Source: VFMC01 sp963791635
GTDB lineage: Bacteria > Actinomycetota > Acidimicrobiia > Acidimicrobiales > Ilumatobacteraceae
Direction: 5' to 3'
Assembly (NCBI GenBank): GCA_963791635.1
Contig: CAWBTC010000011.1
Location: forward strand, 62,001-126,000
Length of the DNA stretch: 64,000 bases
Each line of letters opens with the position of its first letter. Within the stretch, counting starts at the first letter, position 1. A program made the translations under genes and the position numbers. This document shows positions 54,037-62,963 of the stretch, piece after piece. The notes under the pieces were generated by a model, which was not told the DNA's origin, did no database searches, and saw nothing but the letters and a program-made list of their open reading frames with translations.

Positions 54037-54537
54037 TCAATCGAGGAGGTCGAAGAGGCCCTCGGGAGCCTCGACGGTGATCACCTCTGAGCTCGCGGAC
54101 ACCACGAACGTCACCGGCACCAGATGTCCTGTGTCGAGCTCGAGCAGGTCGTTGGCCGGGTTGTCGATCACGGCGGTGCAGATGCCGCGGTCGACACCGG
54201 TCTGATCGACGACATGGGCGCCGATCAGCTCGTGGACCCAGAGCGCGTCGGCATCGGCGAGTGGCTCGCCCCACAGCATGCGGCCTGCGAGGCGTTCGGC
54301 ATCGTTGCGATCGGCGAGGCCCTCGAACAGCACCATCCACTTGTGCTGGGGCAGGGGCCGAGAGGTGACGACGGTCAGCCACTGCTGACCGTCGAACAGT
54401 CGGGAACCGGCCTGCACCCGTTCGGTGCGGTCGGAGGTGAGCGCGACCACCAGCCCACCTTTCACGCCGTGGGCGCGACCGAGGCGACCGATCTCGAGGA
54501 GACCGTCGGGTGTGGTGTCGGAAGGCTCGGCTGGCAA
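54037..54537 (-). CDS. rimM: Ribosome maturation factor RimM
   Basis: About 166 aa. N-terminal LEIGRLGRAHGVKGGLVVALT, then a PRC-barrel C-terminal domain (WVHELIGAHVVDQTGVDRGI, LLELDTGHLVPVTFVVSA, ITVEAPEGLFDLL). Start is uncertain: TTG 54537 clears the upstream KH gene; an ATG at 54600 would overlap it by 53 bases. Binds S19 and helps 30S assembly. Confidence 0.9.
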   Translation of the reverse strand: MPAEPSDTTPDGLLEIGRLGRAHGVKGGLVVALTSDRTERVQAGSRLFDGQQWLTVVTSRPLPQHKWMVLFEGLADRNDAERLAGRMLWGEPLADADALWVHELIGAHVVDQTGVDRGICTAVIDNPANDLLELDTGHLVPVTFVVSASSEVITVEAPEGLFDLLD

Positions 54538-54547
54538 GGCCAGGCGA

Positions 54548-54769
54548 TCAGTCGGCGAAGTCGACGTCGACCTCGACGCCGTCGCGGGCCGCAGCTGCAC
54601 GCACGAGGGTGCGGATGCTCTGCGCCGTCCGGCCTCGACGGCCGATCACACGACCGAGATCACCGGGGCCGACCTTCACTTCGAGGCGGACACGATTGCG
54701 CCCCTCGGCGCCCTCGACGCGCACTGCCTCGGGGTCGTCGACGATGGAACGCACGACGTGCTCGAGCAC
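54548..54769 (-). CDS. khpA: KH-domain RNA-binding protein (KhpA), N-terminus possibly frameshifted
   Basis: 73 aa from GTG 54769. LEHVVRSIVDDPEAVRV, then RVRLEVKVGPGDLGRVIGRRGRTAQSIRTLVRAAA holds the GxxG loop (GRRG) of the KH fold. Upstream, a GTG overlapping the rpsP stop by four bases (GTGA at 54854) opens VSDDIQIDDIQIDDRRPG in another frame, and the KH frame itself reads protein-like (GDQGNQVPAPTATAVLEHVV) before 54769. A one-base shift near 54800 may have broken a longer N-terminus. Forms the KhpA/KhpB-type RNA chaperone. Confidence 0.88.
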   Translation of the reverse strand: MLEHVVRSIVDDPEAVRVEGAEGRNRVRLEVKVGPGDLGRVIGRRGRTAQSIRTLVRAAAARDGVEVDVDFAD

Positions 54770-54812
54770 TGCCGTCGCAGTGGGTGCCGGGACCTGGTTG
54801 CCCTGGTCGCCG

Positions 54813-54842
54813 GTCGTCGATCTGGATGTCGTCGATCTGGAT
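54813..54842. repeat. 15-bp tandem duplication before the KH gene
   Basis: GTCGTCGATCTGGAT at 54813 and 54828, followed by a partial third. In the shifted frame it encodes repeated DDIQI. Confidence 0.9.
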
Positions 54843-54850
54843 GTCGTCGC

Positions 54851-55123
54851 TCACCGGGCGGCCTTTGCCGCGGTGAACGCCTCCCATGCGCCAGAGACCT
54901 CGAGGAGCTTCTTCACCCGCTCGGTCGGCTGCGCACCGTCCATCAACCACTTCACGGCCTTGTCGCTGTCGATGCTGATCGCCGACGGCTCGGTGCGCGG
55001 GTTGTAGGTACCGATGATCTGGATGAAGCGGCCGTCGCGGGCCGAACGGCTGTCTGCCGCCACCACGCGATACTGCGGCTGCTTCTTCTTGCCTACGCGA
55101 GTGAGGCGAAGCTTGACTGCCAT
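54851..55123 (-). CDS. rpsP: 30S ribosomal protein S16
   Basis: 90 aa. MAVKLRLTRVGKKKQPQYRV, DGRFIQIIGTYNPRTEP and DKAVKWLMDGAQPTERVK are diagnostic. In the ffh-rpsP-khpA-rimM-trmD-rplS operon. Confidence 0.98.
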   Translation of the reverse strand: MAVKLRLTRVGKKKQPQYRVVAADSRSARDGRFIQIIGTYNPRTEPSAISIDSDKAVKWLMDGAQPTERVKKLLEVSGAWEAFTAAKAAR

Positions 55124-55164
55124 AGAGAACTGCTCCTCGGAGAAAACGAACCGGCTGAGGTTAC

Positions 55165-56631
55165 CTACTTCGAGCCGGGAAACCCACTCGGCAGACCCTG
55201 CATCCCGGGCATCCCGGGCATGTTGGGCATCCCCGGCATGTTGGGCAGGCCGCCTGGGATGTTCGGGAGGCCGAGCATGCCACCGCCACGCTTGCCCTTG
55301 CTGGCCTTGCCGCCTTTCTGCTTGCCCTTCTTGCCCGGCTTGCCCATCCCCATCGCACCCATCCGCTTCATCATCTTCTGCATCTCGCCGAACTGCTTCA
55401 CGAGCTGGGTGACCTGGGTGACGGACGTGCCGCTGCCGACGGCGATGCGGTTGCGGCGCGCGCCGTTGATGATCTCGGGTCTGTGCCGCTCGGCCGGCGT
55501 CATCGAGCGGATGATCGCCTCGACGGGCTTGAGCTCGTCGTCGCCGATCTGGGCACCCTTCAACTCCTTCGGCATCCCGGGCATCATCCCCAGGAGGTTG
55601 CCGAGTGGGCCCATCTTCTTGAGCTGTTGCATCTGCTCGAGGAAGTCGTCGAGCGTGAACTCACCCTCGAGCAGCTTCTCGGCCGCAGCCTCGGCCTGAT
55701 CCTTCTCGAAGGCCTGTTCGGCCTGCTCGATGAGGGTGAGCATGTCGCCCATGCCGAGGATGCGGCCGGCCATGCGGTCGGGGTGGAACTGCTCGAACTC
55801 GTTGAGCTTCTCACCGGTCGAGGCGAACGCGATCGGTCGGCCGATCACTTCCTTGACCGACAGCGCCGCGCCGCCGCGGGCGTCGCCGTCGAGCTTCGAC
55901 ATGATCACGCCGTCGATCGCCAACGTGGCATGGAACGACTCGGCGACGCTGACGGCGTCCTGACCGGTCATCGCATCGATGACGAGGAACGTGTAGTCGG
56001 GCTCGATGTTGGCCGAGATCTGACGGACCTGTTCCATCATCTCGGCGTCGATCGCGAGGCGACCGGCGGTGTCGACGATGAGCACGTCCTTGCCGAGGCG
56101 ACGAGCCTCGGCCAGACCGCGGGTGGCCGTTGTGACCGGGTCGCCGGGCTCACTGAAGACCGGCACGTCGATCTGACGCCCCAAGGTGCGCAGCTGCTCG
56201 ACGGCGGCCGGGCGCTGGAGGTCGGCACCGACGAGCAGGGGCTGGCGACCCTGGCTCTTGAACCAGCGGGCGAGCTTGGCCGAGTTGGTGGTCTTGCCCG
56301 AGCCCTGGAGACCGGCCATGAGGATCACGGTGGGCGGACGCGAGGCGTAGGTGATCTTCAGCGTCTCGCCGCCGAGCATCGCGGTGAGCTCGTGATTGAC
56401 GATCTTGACGATCTGCTGGCTCGGGTCGAGCGCCTGGCTCAGGGCCACCCCGACGGCCTGCTCGCGAATGCGAGCGACGACGTTGCGGACGACACCCACG
56501 TTGACGTCGGCCTCGAGCAGCGCGGTGCGGATCTCTTTCAGGACCTCGTCGACATCGGCTTCGGTGAGCCGGCCCTTGCCACGGATCTTCTTGATGACGC
56601 CTTCGAGGCGTGTGGACAGCGAATCGAACAT
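55165..56631 (-). CDS. ffh: Signal recognition particle GTPase Ffh
   Basis: 488 aa. NG GTPase: MAGLQGSGKTTNSAKL, DTAGRLAIDAEMM, SKLDGDARGGAALSV. The M domain (DFLEQMQQLKKMGPLGNLLG to EMQKMMKRM) binds 4.5S RNA and signal peptides. The C-terminus is Gly/Pro/Met/Lys-rich (LPNMPGMPNMPGMPGMQGLP). Works with FtsY, encoded two genes upstream. Confidence 0.98.
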   Translation of the reverse strand: MFDSLSTRLEGVIKKIRGKGRLTEADVDEVLKEIRTALLEADVNVGVVRNVVARIREQAVGVALSQALDPSQQIVKIVNHELTAMLGGETLKITYASRPPTVILMAGLQGSGKTTNSAKLARWFKSQGRQPLLVGADLQRPAAVEQLRTLGRQIDVPVFSEPGDPVTTATRGLAEARRLGKDVLIVDTAGRLAIDAEMMEQVRQISANIEPDYTFLVIDAMTGQDAVSVAESFHATLAIDGVIMSKLDGDARGGAALSVKEVIGRPIAFASTGEKLNEFEQFHPDRMAGRILGMGDMLTLIEQAEQAFEKDQAEAAAEKLLEGEFTLDDFLEQMQQLKKMGPLGNLLGMMPGMPKELKGAQIGDDELKPVEAIIRSMTPAERHRPEIINGARRNRIAVGSGTSVTQVTQLVKQFGEMQKMMKRMGAMGMGKPGKKGKQKGGKASKGKRGGGMLGLPNIPGGLPNMPGMPNMPGMPGMQGLPSGFPGSK

Positions 56632-56668
56632 GCGCCGGCCAGGCTACCGGCTGCCCCCAACCCCGAAT

Positions 56669-56716
56669 CGCGATGAGAGATGAGCCGCGGCTGTGCCGCA
56701 CTCATCTCTCATCGCG
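56669..56716. terminator. Long hairpin between the lipoprotein gene and ffh
   Basis: CGCGATGAGAGATGAG (56669-56684) and CTCATCTCTCATCGCG (56701-56716) pair perfectly, and the loop contains GCGGC/GCCGC, giving a second stem. Outer CCCCAA/TTGGGG can extend it. No T-run. Probably terminates the lipoprotein transcript before ffh; an insulator role is also possible. Confidence 0.6.
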
Positions 56717-56735
56717 TTGGGGTATGCGATGTGGA

Positions 56736-58442
56736 TCAGCCGAGCGACAGGACTTCGGAGATCACGCCCGCGTCGATCGCGACGTTGACCCGGGTCTCCT
56801 GGAAGTCCGCCGTGACCGGCAGCTCGACGCCGTCTTCGCGTACCACCCGCAAGCTGGCCCCTGGGGTGTACCCCTCGATGAACGCCCGGGCGTCCTCGAC
56901 GCACATGCCGACGATGATGTCACCGACCTGCGTGCTGAGACCCGGTTCGGTGATCTCGGTCGGAAGGCCTGCGCACGCCGGAGAGGGCTCGGTCGCAGCG
57001 TCGGAGGGGAACGTCGTCACGGGCGGCAGCGCCGTCTCCACGGGCATCGGCTCGGGGAGCACCTGCGGCTCTGTCTGCTCGAGGAACTGGTCTTCCACCG
57101 CGATCACGTTGGCCAGCATGCCGTCAGCTCCGCCGAAGCTGTAGCCGGGGAGCAGCCAGACCGTGCCATCCACGGCCCACACCTGCTCGAGCGAGGACGT
57201 GACCGTGGTGAGTTCGATCACCGTCTGCTCGATCACGCCAGGGTCGATCGGTTGGGTGGGCTCGCAGGAGACGGCCGGATCACTGCAGTCGAGCGTCTCG
57301 ACCGGTGCCGGATCGGTCGGGACGGCCTCGCTGTCCGTCACCCCGTCCGGGGCGACGGCGGGCTCCGTGACGGCAGGCTCCGGGACGGCGGGCTCCTCGG
57401 TGGACACTCCCACCGTGCCCGCGCCCGACGAACCACCGACGGCGACCGGCGCCGACTCGATCGCCAGGCCGGCGTCACGGACAGCCGGGCCATAGCCGGT
57501 CATCCACGCCGACGCCTGGTCGTTCAGGCGCTGGATGGCAGCCTCGACGCCGATCCGTGGATAGTCGGCCCCTCGCTGAGGGGCAGCCAGGAAGCCGCCG
57601 GCCCAGGTGATCGCGCCCATTTCGCCGTAGCCGACGTTGAACGAGAGGTTGGTGCGAACACCGTCGAGCAGCAAGAAGGCGGTGACGCCCGCCCCCCACT
57701 CATCGGCGTAGGTCTCGAGCTCATAGTTCGCCGGATCGCCACCGAGCTTGGCGAGCAGGTCGCGCGCCATCGCCTCGGCTTCGCCTGCGGCGGGCACGCC
57801 CTCGGGCGGCTCCGGTTCCTCGCACGCCGCCATCTCGGTCGTGATCGGCTCACTTGCTGGATCGCTCCCGGGCTCGCTGGCCACAGCCACTGCGCAGTCC
57901 GCCACGATGCCTCGACTGTCGGTCATCCACGCGGGGCTGAACCACCAGCTCTGCATTGCGTCACGAGCGATCGTGATCGACGGGGCGGAGCCGTCCGTCG
58001 GGCCGACGGTCCAACCGCCACCCATGTCCTCGGCGAGGGCCACCACATCTCCGGTGATGCCGAACGCGGCGGCGAGCTGCTGGGCCTGCTCGGCCGTGGG
58101 GGCCACGTCGGGCGCAAAGAACCACGAGGCCGCGGGCGAGGTGAGATCTGGGGTCTCGCCGCTCCAGCTGTAGCTGAACGACATCGGCATCATCTTCGAC
58201 GACTCGGTCGCCGCGTCGGCTGCCATCGGGGCGGTACCACCGACCGAGCCGGAACCGGCGATCTGGATGACCGCTGGCGACGGCAGCGTTGATGGGGTCC
58301 CCGAACCCGCGGTGTCTGCAGATCCGCAGGCGCTGAGGCCGAGCACGACGATCGCGCCGATGAGGGCGACGCGACGGGAACGAACGCGAAGCGAGCCGCG
58401 AGGTGCGATCCGCACGGGGGAGGTGTGTGGGGTCATGAACAT
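56736..58442 (-). CDS. Large lipoprotein with a C-terminal I78-inhibitor-like domain
   Basis: 568 aa. Lipobox VVLGLSACG in the N-terminus, then a long extracytoplasmic region (AMQSWWFSPAWM, ANYELETYADEWGAGVTAF, SFNVGYGEMGAITWAGGF), a low-complexity Pro/Thr/Ala linker of EPAVTEPAV type, and a C-terminal module (DIIVGMCVEDARAFIEG, LRVVREDGVELPVTAD, TRVNVAIDAGVISEVLSLG) resembling peptidase inhibitor I78/potato-inhibitor-like domains. No known family for the large middle part. GGGAG precedes ATG 58442. Confidence 0.65.
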   Translation of the reverse strand: MFMTPHTSPVRIAPRGSLRVRSRRVALIGAIVVLGLSACGSADTAGSGTPSTLPSPAVIQIAGSGSVGGTAPMAADAATESSKMMPMSFSYSWSGETPDLTSPAASWFFAPDVAPTAEQAQQLAAAFGITGDVVALAEDMGGGWTVGPTDGSAPSITIARDAMQSWWFSPAWMTDSRGIVADCAVAVASEPGSDPASEPITTEMAACEEPEPPEGVPAAGEAEAMARDLLAKLGGDPANYELETYADEWGAGVTAFLLLDGVRTNLSFNVGYGEMGAITWAGGFLAAPQRGADYPRIGVEAAIQRLNDQASAWMTGYGPAVRDAGLAIESAPVAVGGSSGAGTVGVSTEEPAVPEPAVTEPAVAPDGVTDSEAVPTDPAPVETLDCSDPAVSCEPTQPIDPGVIEQTVIELTTVTSSLEQVWAVDGTVWLLPGYSFGGADGMLANVIAVEDQFLEQTEPQVLPEPMPVETALPPVTTFPSDAATEPSPACAGLPTEITEPGLSTQVGDIIVGMCVEDARAFIEGYTPGASLRVVREDGVELPVTADFQETRVNVAIDAGVISEVLSLG

Positions 58443-58561
58443 TGGACGTCGCTCCCGATCGGATCGGTTCCCGACCAACCCAACATTTCCTGGCTCTGCT
58501 GGCGTGGTCGCTGGCCTCTGATCATCGGCAGATCGCGGCCGAGAGATGAGCGAGCGCCCGA

Positions 58562-59791
58562 TCAGGACTCGGCGAACAGGGCCTCGATGAACTGGCTCGG
58601 TTCGAATGGCACCAGGTCACCGATGGTCTCGCCCAGACCGACGAGCTTCACGGGGATGCCGAGCTCGGTCTCGATCGCGAACACGATGCCACCTTTGGCG
58701 CTGCCGTCGAGCTTCGTGAGCACCACACCGGTGAGCCCCACGCCGGTGTCGTCGGTAGTGAGGGCATCGCCGAACTGGCGAGCCTGGGTGAGGCCGTTCT
58801 GACCCGTCGTGGCGTCGATCACCAACAGCACCTCGGTCACGCGACCTGCGCCTTTGCCGGCCACGCGGCGCACCTTGCGCAGCTCCTCCATGAGGTTGGT
58901 CTTGGTGTGCAGTCGCCCGGCGGTGTCGGCGAGCACGAGGTCGATGTTGCGCGACGCGGCGCGTTCGACGCCGTCGAAGATCACCGAGCTGGGGTCGCCT
59001 CCCTCGGCACCGCGCACGAACTCAGCGCCGCTGCGCTCGGCCCAGGTGTTGAGCTGTTCGGCAGCGGCAGCGCGGAACGTGTCGCCCGCAGCCATCAGCA
59101 CCGTGCGCCCCTCGCTGCGCTGCAAGGCACCGACCTTGCCGATCGTGGTCGTCTTGCCCACACCGTTCACCCCGACGAACAGCCACACATCCGGCGAACC
59201 GGGTTCTCCGGCGACGACGTGCAGCTCACGATCGGCACCGTCGAGCCGTCCGATCATCTCGACCCTCAGCGCATCGAGCAGCGCATCAGGCGTGGGGATC
59301 TCCTTGGCCTTCACCCGCGCTCGCAGACCGCTCAACAGTTCGTCGGTCACGCGCACGCCCACGTCGGCACGCAACAGCGCTTCTTCGAGATCGTCCCATG
59401 AGCTGTCGGTGATGGCGGCCCGCGAACGGATCCCCAGGAATGCACCGGTGAGCGCGCTGCGGGCCTTGCTCATCCGAGCCGTGAACGACGGGCGTTCGAA
59501 CGTGTCGGGTTCCGATTCCGCGGCGACGGCCGACGCTGCCTTCGATTCCTCGTCCGCCTCCAGCTCCCCGACGACGGAGTCCTCGGGCGGCTCGACGACG
59601 GTGGTCGTGGCGGTCGCGGCAGGAGCTGCGGGCTGCGACGACGGCCGGGGCTCGACGGCCGGCCGTGGCGGGCGCACGATCTCGGACGTCCGTTCGTCGG
59701 TCAGCTTCGGCGCGCGACGACGGTTGAGGAACACCACGCCGATGCCGAAGACGAGCACGAACGCGATGAGGGCAAGGTAGATCCACGTCAT
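58562..59791 (-). CDS. ftsY: Signal recognition particle receptor FtsY
   Basis: 409 aa. N-terminal TM (IYLALIAFVLVFGIGVVFLN), an acidic linker, then the NG domain: VGVNGVGKTTTIGKVGALQR, DTFRAAAAEQLNTW, DTAGRLHTKTNLMEEL, TKLDGSAKGGIVFAI. Docks SRP at the membrane. Confidence 0.97.
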   Translation of the reverse strand: MTWIYLALIAFVLVFGIGVVFLNRRRAPKLTDERTSEIVRPPRPAVEPRPSSQPAAPAATATTTVVEPPEDSVVGELEADEESKAASAVAAESEPDTFERPSFTARMSKARSALTGAFLGIRSRAAITDSSWDDLEEALLRADVGVRVTDELLSGLRARVKAKEIPTPDALLDALRVEMIGRLDGADRELHVVAGEPGSPDVWLFVGVNGVGKTTTIGKVGALQRSEGRTVLMAAGDTFRAAAAEQLNTWAERSGAEFVRGAEGGDPSSVIFDGVERAASRNIDLVLADTAGRLHTKTNLMEELRKVRRVAGKGAGRVTEVLLVIDATTGQNGLTQARQFGDALTTDDTGVGLTGVVLTKLDGSAKGGIVFAIETELGIPVKLVGLGETIGDLVPFEPSQFIEALFAES

Positions 59792-59846
59792 GGTGATCCA
59801 ACGCTAGCTGCAGCAGGTGTCGGCGGCCCGGCCGTCACCAGGACAG

Positions 59847-60674
59847 TCAGTGCCCGGTTTCGCCCCCGCCGTCGCTGAGGCGCTGCGCCAGCCAGGCCAG
59901 CGGGATCGACACCAGCATCACGAACGTGGCCATCACGTTCACCAACGGCACGTTCTGCGGTCGGCTGAAGTTGGCCAGGATCCACTGCGGCAGCGTCTGG
60001 AACCCCGAGCCGGCGGTGAACGTGGTGACCACGATCTCGTCGAAGCTGAGCGCGAACGCGAGGATGCCGCCGGCGAGCATCGCCGACCGCACGAGCGGGA
60101 AGGTGATGTAGCGAAAGGTCTGTGAGCCATGAGCCCCGAGGTCGGCCGAGGCTTCGAGCAGGTTGGGTGACGAGCGGCGCAGACGGGCCACGACGTTGTT
60201 GTACGCGACCACGACACAGAACGTGGCATGGGCGATGACGAGCGAGTGGAAGCCGAAGCCGACCTTGAACGAGAACAGGCCGAGATCGATCGTGCGCGAG
60301 AACGTGTTCTGCAACGCGATTCCCGTCACGATGCCCGGCAGCGCGATCGGCAGCACGAGGAGGAACGACACGACGTCCTTGCCGAAGAAGCCGAACCGGG
60401 TCATCGCCATCGCGGCGAGCGTGCCCAGCACGAGGGCGACCGCCGTCGCCACCAGCGCAACCTTGCAGGAGTTGAGCAGCGCCTCGCGCGGCGCATCGCT
60501 GTCCCATGCCTTCGACCACCACTCGGTGGAGTAACCGCTCCAACCCGGCCACGCGACCGACTTCGCGGGGTTGAACGACAGCCGGGCCACCACCAGCAGC
60601 GGCAGGTAGAGGAACAGCAGCGTCGCGATCGTGACGAGGCAGAGGCCGACGCGGGCGGGCAACGAGAGGCGCAT
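59847..60674 (-). CDS. potC: Polyamine-type ABC transporter permease (PotC-like)
   Basis: 275 aa, six TMs (LCLVTIATLLFLYLPLLVVA, ALVATAVALVLGTLAAM, FLLVLPIALPGIVTGIAL and others). The EAA loop is LEASADLGAHGSQTFRYITFPL. Four bases after potB. Inner-membrane half of the importer. Confidence 0.88.
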   Translation of the reverse strand: MRLSLPARVGLCLVTIATLLFLYLPLLVVARLSFNPAKSVAWPGWSGYSTEWWSKAWDSDAPREALLNSCKVALVATAVALVLGTLAAMAMTRFGFFGKDVVSFLLVLPIALPGIVTGIALQNTFSRTIDLGLFSFKVGFGFHSLVIAHATFCVVVAYNNVVARLRRSSPNLLEASADLGAHGSQTFRYITFPLVRSAMLAGGILAFALSFDEIVVTTFTAGSGFQTLPQWILANFSRPQNVPLVNVMATFVMLVSIPLAWLAQRLSDGGGETGH

Positions 60675-60678
60675 GCGA

Positions 60679-61638
60679 TCAGAGGTTCTCGAACGCGCCG
60701 AGGCGCCTCATGGCCAACAGGTATCCGATGATGATCAACAGCGGCCACAGCGTGAGGGCAGCGGCAAGCGGCTGGTTCGGGGCGCCGAGCACCCCGTTGA
60801 TCACGGAGCCGAACAGGAACCGCTCCTCCCCCTGGTTCACGATCTGCGGGACGATGTAATCGCCGAGCGAGAGCGAGAACGTGAAGATCGAACCGGCGGC
60901 GATCGACGGCAGCAGCAGCGGCAGGATCACCGAGCGGAACGTGCGCAGCGGACGCGCACCGAGATCGCCCGACGCGTCGAGCAGCGAAGACGGCAGCCGG
61001 TCGAGACCGGCATAGATCGGCAGCACCATGTAGGGCAGCCAGAAGTAGACGAGGGTGATCACGATCGCCAGACGCCCGTAGCCGGGGGTCCATCCGAACG
61101 TGCCCTCGAGGAAGCCTCCACCACCGCGGCCGGCGGCTGCGAACTGATTGCCCGCCGGCGACACCATGGCTCGCCAGGCGTAGCCCTTCACCAGATAGCC
61201 GGCCCACAGGGGAAGCAGCATCGCGACGATGATGCCCCGGCGAGCCCAGCGCCAGGCGATCTTCGACACGAAGAACGCAACAGGCAACGAGATCACGAAG
61301 CAGACGACCGTGACGAGCAACGCGACGCCGGCGGTGCGGATGACGACCCGCACCGTGTCCCACTCGGTGAAGGCAGCCGTGAGGTTCGCCATCGTGAAGT
61401 TCGTCGTCGGCTTCTGCGTTCTCGGATCGAGCTCGTACAACGCGCTGAACACGAGCATGACGAGCGACCCGAGGTAGATGACGAGCATCCACGTGAGCGG
61501 CAGACCGAGCAACGAACCGACGCTGAGGCGACGACGGCCGTGGTACGCGCGGTTCAGCGCGCGCCAAGGGCGGAAGGGCCCGGAGGCCCTTCCGCCCGTG
61601 TTCGCGCTCGAGGCTTGTACAGCCGCAGGAGCGGTCAC
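60679..61638 (-). CDS. potB: Polyamine-type ABC transporter permease (PotB-like)
   Basis: 319 aa from GTG 61638, overlapping the binding-protein stop by one base. TMs include LTWMLVIYLGSLVMLVFSAL and LLVTVVCFVISLPVAFFVS; EAA loop DASGDLGARPLRTFRSVILPL. The first 50 residues are hydrophilic and contain a strong RNA hairpin. Confidence 0.87.
   Translation of the reverse strand: MTAPAAVQASSANTGGRASGPFRPWRALNRAYHGRRRLSVGSLLGLPLTWMLVIYLGSLVMLVFSALYELDPRTQKPTTNFTMANLTAAFTEWDTVRVVIRTAGVALLVTVVCFVISLPVAFFVSKIAWRWARRGIIVAMLLPLWAGYLVKGYAWRAMVSPAGNQFAAAGRGGGGFLEGTFGWTPGYGRLAIVITLVYFWLPYMVLPIYAGLDRLPSSLLDASGDLGARPLRTFRSVILPLLLPSIAAGSIFTFSLSLGDYIVPQIVNQGEERFLFGSVINGVLGAPNQPLAAALTLWPLLIIIGYLLAMRRLGAFENL
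61568..61597. other. 13-bp stem hairpin in the first codons of potB
   Basis: GGGCGGAAGGGCC and GGCCCTTCCGCCC (61568-61580, 61585-61597) pair perfectly with a 4-base loop. Placed 40 bases after the binding-protein stop, it could reduce permease translation relative to the binding protein. Confidence 0.5.
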
Positions 61639-62963
61639 TACGACCGGAGTTCGGTCCAGGCGTTGACCCATTCGGTGTAGGGCACGCAACTGACGTCGGT
61701 GCGCCCGTCGAGGCACTCCTCCGTCGCGGTCTGCCAGTACCAGACGTCGGTCCAGTAGTCGGTCTCCTCGGCGTGGAAGATCTCGCAGTGCTCGGCCATC
61801 CCGTCGAGCCCGCACGACACGGCGTTGCTCGGGGCCTCACCGAACCACACGGCGACCTGCGAGTTGGCCCACGGCGATGCGATCCAATCCATCCACAGCT
61901 TCATGCAGTTGGGGTTGGCGGCCTTCGACGAGAGCATCCACGTGTCCGACCAGCCGGTCGCGCCCTCGATCGGCTTCACCGCGTCGATGATCGCGCCGGT
62001 CGACTGGGCGAGGTTCACGATGACCTGCCATGTCGTGCCTGCCAGCACGGTACCGTCCTCGAGGGCCGCCTGCTGGTCGGTGTAGAGCGCCCAGTACTGG
62101 CCCGCGAGATCCTTCTGCGTCTCGAGGAGACCGATGGCCGCATCGAACTGTGCCTGATCGAGGGCGTACGGGTTCTCGATGCCGAGATCGGGTTGGGTGG
62201 CCTTCAGGTACAGCGCCGCATCGGCGATGTAGATCGGGCTGTCGTACACCGACACCGCACCGTCGGCGGCCGTCCCGCCCTCGAACATCACGCTCCACGA
62301 GTCGACTCCGTCGGGGAACGCCTCGGTGTTGTACACGAGCAGGTTCGCGCCGCGGCCGTGGGGGATGCCCATCGGTTCCCCGTCGACCGAGTTCCAGGGC
62401 TGGAGCTTCAGGCCCTCGAAGATGTCGCCGTAACTCGAGAACTCGGCGACGTCGATCGCTTCGATCTCACCGCCTTGGATGAGACGCGTCGTGGCGTCGC
62501 CCGACGCGGACACGCCGTCGTACTCCCCACTCTGCATCAGTTGCACCATCTCGTCGCTCGAGTTGCCGAGCTTCGTGTTGACCTCGCACCCGGTGAGGTC
62601 CTCGAACGGGGTCACCCAGTTGTAGGCCGGATCGGTGGAACCGTCCTCGACGTAGCCGGCCCACGCGATCATGTTGACCTGGCCCTCTGCTGCCGCCACG
62701 AGGTCTGCGTCGGGCGTCCACATGTAGTCGATCTCACCAGCTGGCTCGGTGGCGGCCGGCTCAGTCGCGGCCGGCTCGGTGGCGGCCGGCTCAGTGGCAT
62801 CAGTGGCCTGCGTGGTCGCCGGAGCAGCGGTACCGGTGCCCTCCTCCTCGTCGTCGCCACCACAGGCGGTGGCCACGAGAGCGAGCGACACCAGCACGGC
62901 GGCACCTGCCATCCTTCGAGGTGATCGTGTCGTGCCGATTCTGACTGATCGAGCAGCTGTCAT
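61638..62963 (-). CDS. potD: ABC transporter substrate-binding lipoprotein (PotD/spermidine-type)
   Basis: 441 aa. Signal peptide with lipobox (LALVATACGG), an EPAAT tandem linker, then a type-2 periplasmic-binding protein: VNMIAWAGYVEDGSTDPAYN, FEDLTGCEVNTKLGNSSDEM and WMLSSKAANPNCMKLWMDWI resemble PotD. GGGGAG precedes ATG 62963. Overlaps the ATPase stop by four bases. Confidence 0.85.
   Translation of the reverse strand: MTAARSVRIGTTRSPRRMAGAAVLVSLALVATACGGDDEEEGTGTAAPATTQATDATEPAATEPAATEPAATEPAGEIDYMWTPDADLVAAAEGQVNMIAWAGYVEDGSTDPAYNWVTPFEDLTGCEVNTKLGNSSDEMVQLMQSGEYDGVSASGDATTRLIQGGEIEAIDVAEFSSYGDIFEGLKLQPWNSVDGEPMGIPHGRGANLLVYNTEAFPDGVDSWSVMFEGGTAADGAVSVYDSPIYIADAALYLKATQPDLGIENPYALDQAQFDAAIGLLETQKDLAGQYWALYTDQQAALEDGTVLAGTTWQVIVNLAQSTGAIIDAVKPIEGATGWSDTWMLSSKAANPNCMKLWMDWIASPWANSQVAVWFGEAPSNAVSCGLDGMAEHCEIFHAEETDYWTDVWYWQTATEECLDGRTDVSCVPYTEWVNAWTELRS

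Noticed and set aside
55483..58292. Two overlapping long plus-strand frames over ffh and the lipoprotein
   Set aside because: Shadows of ffh and the lipoprotein gene.
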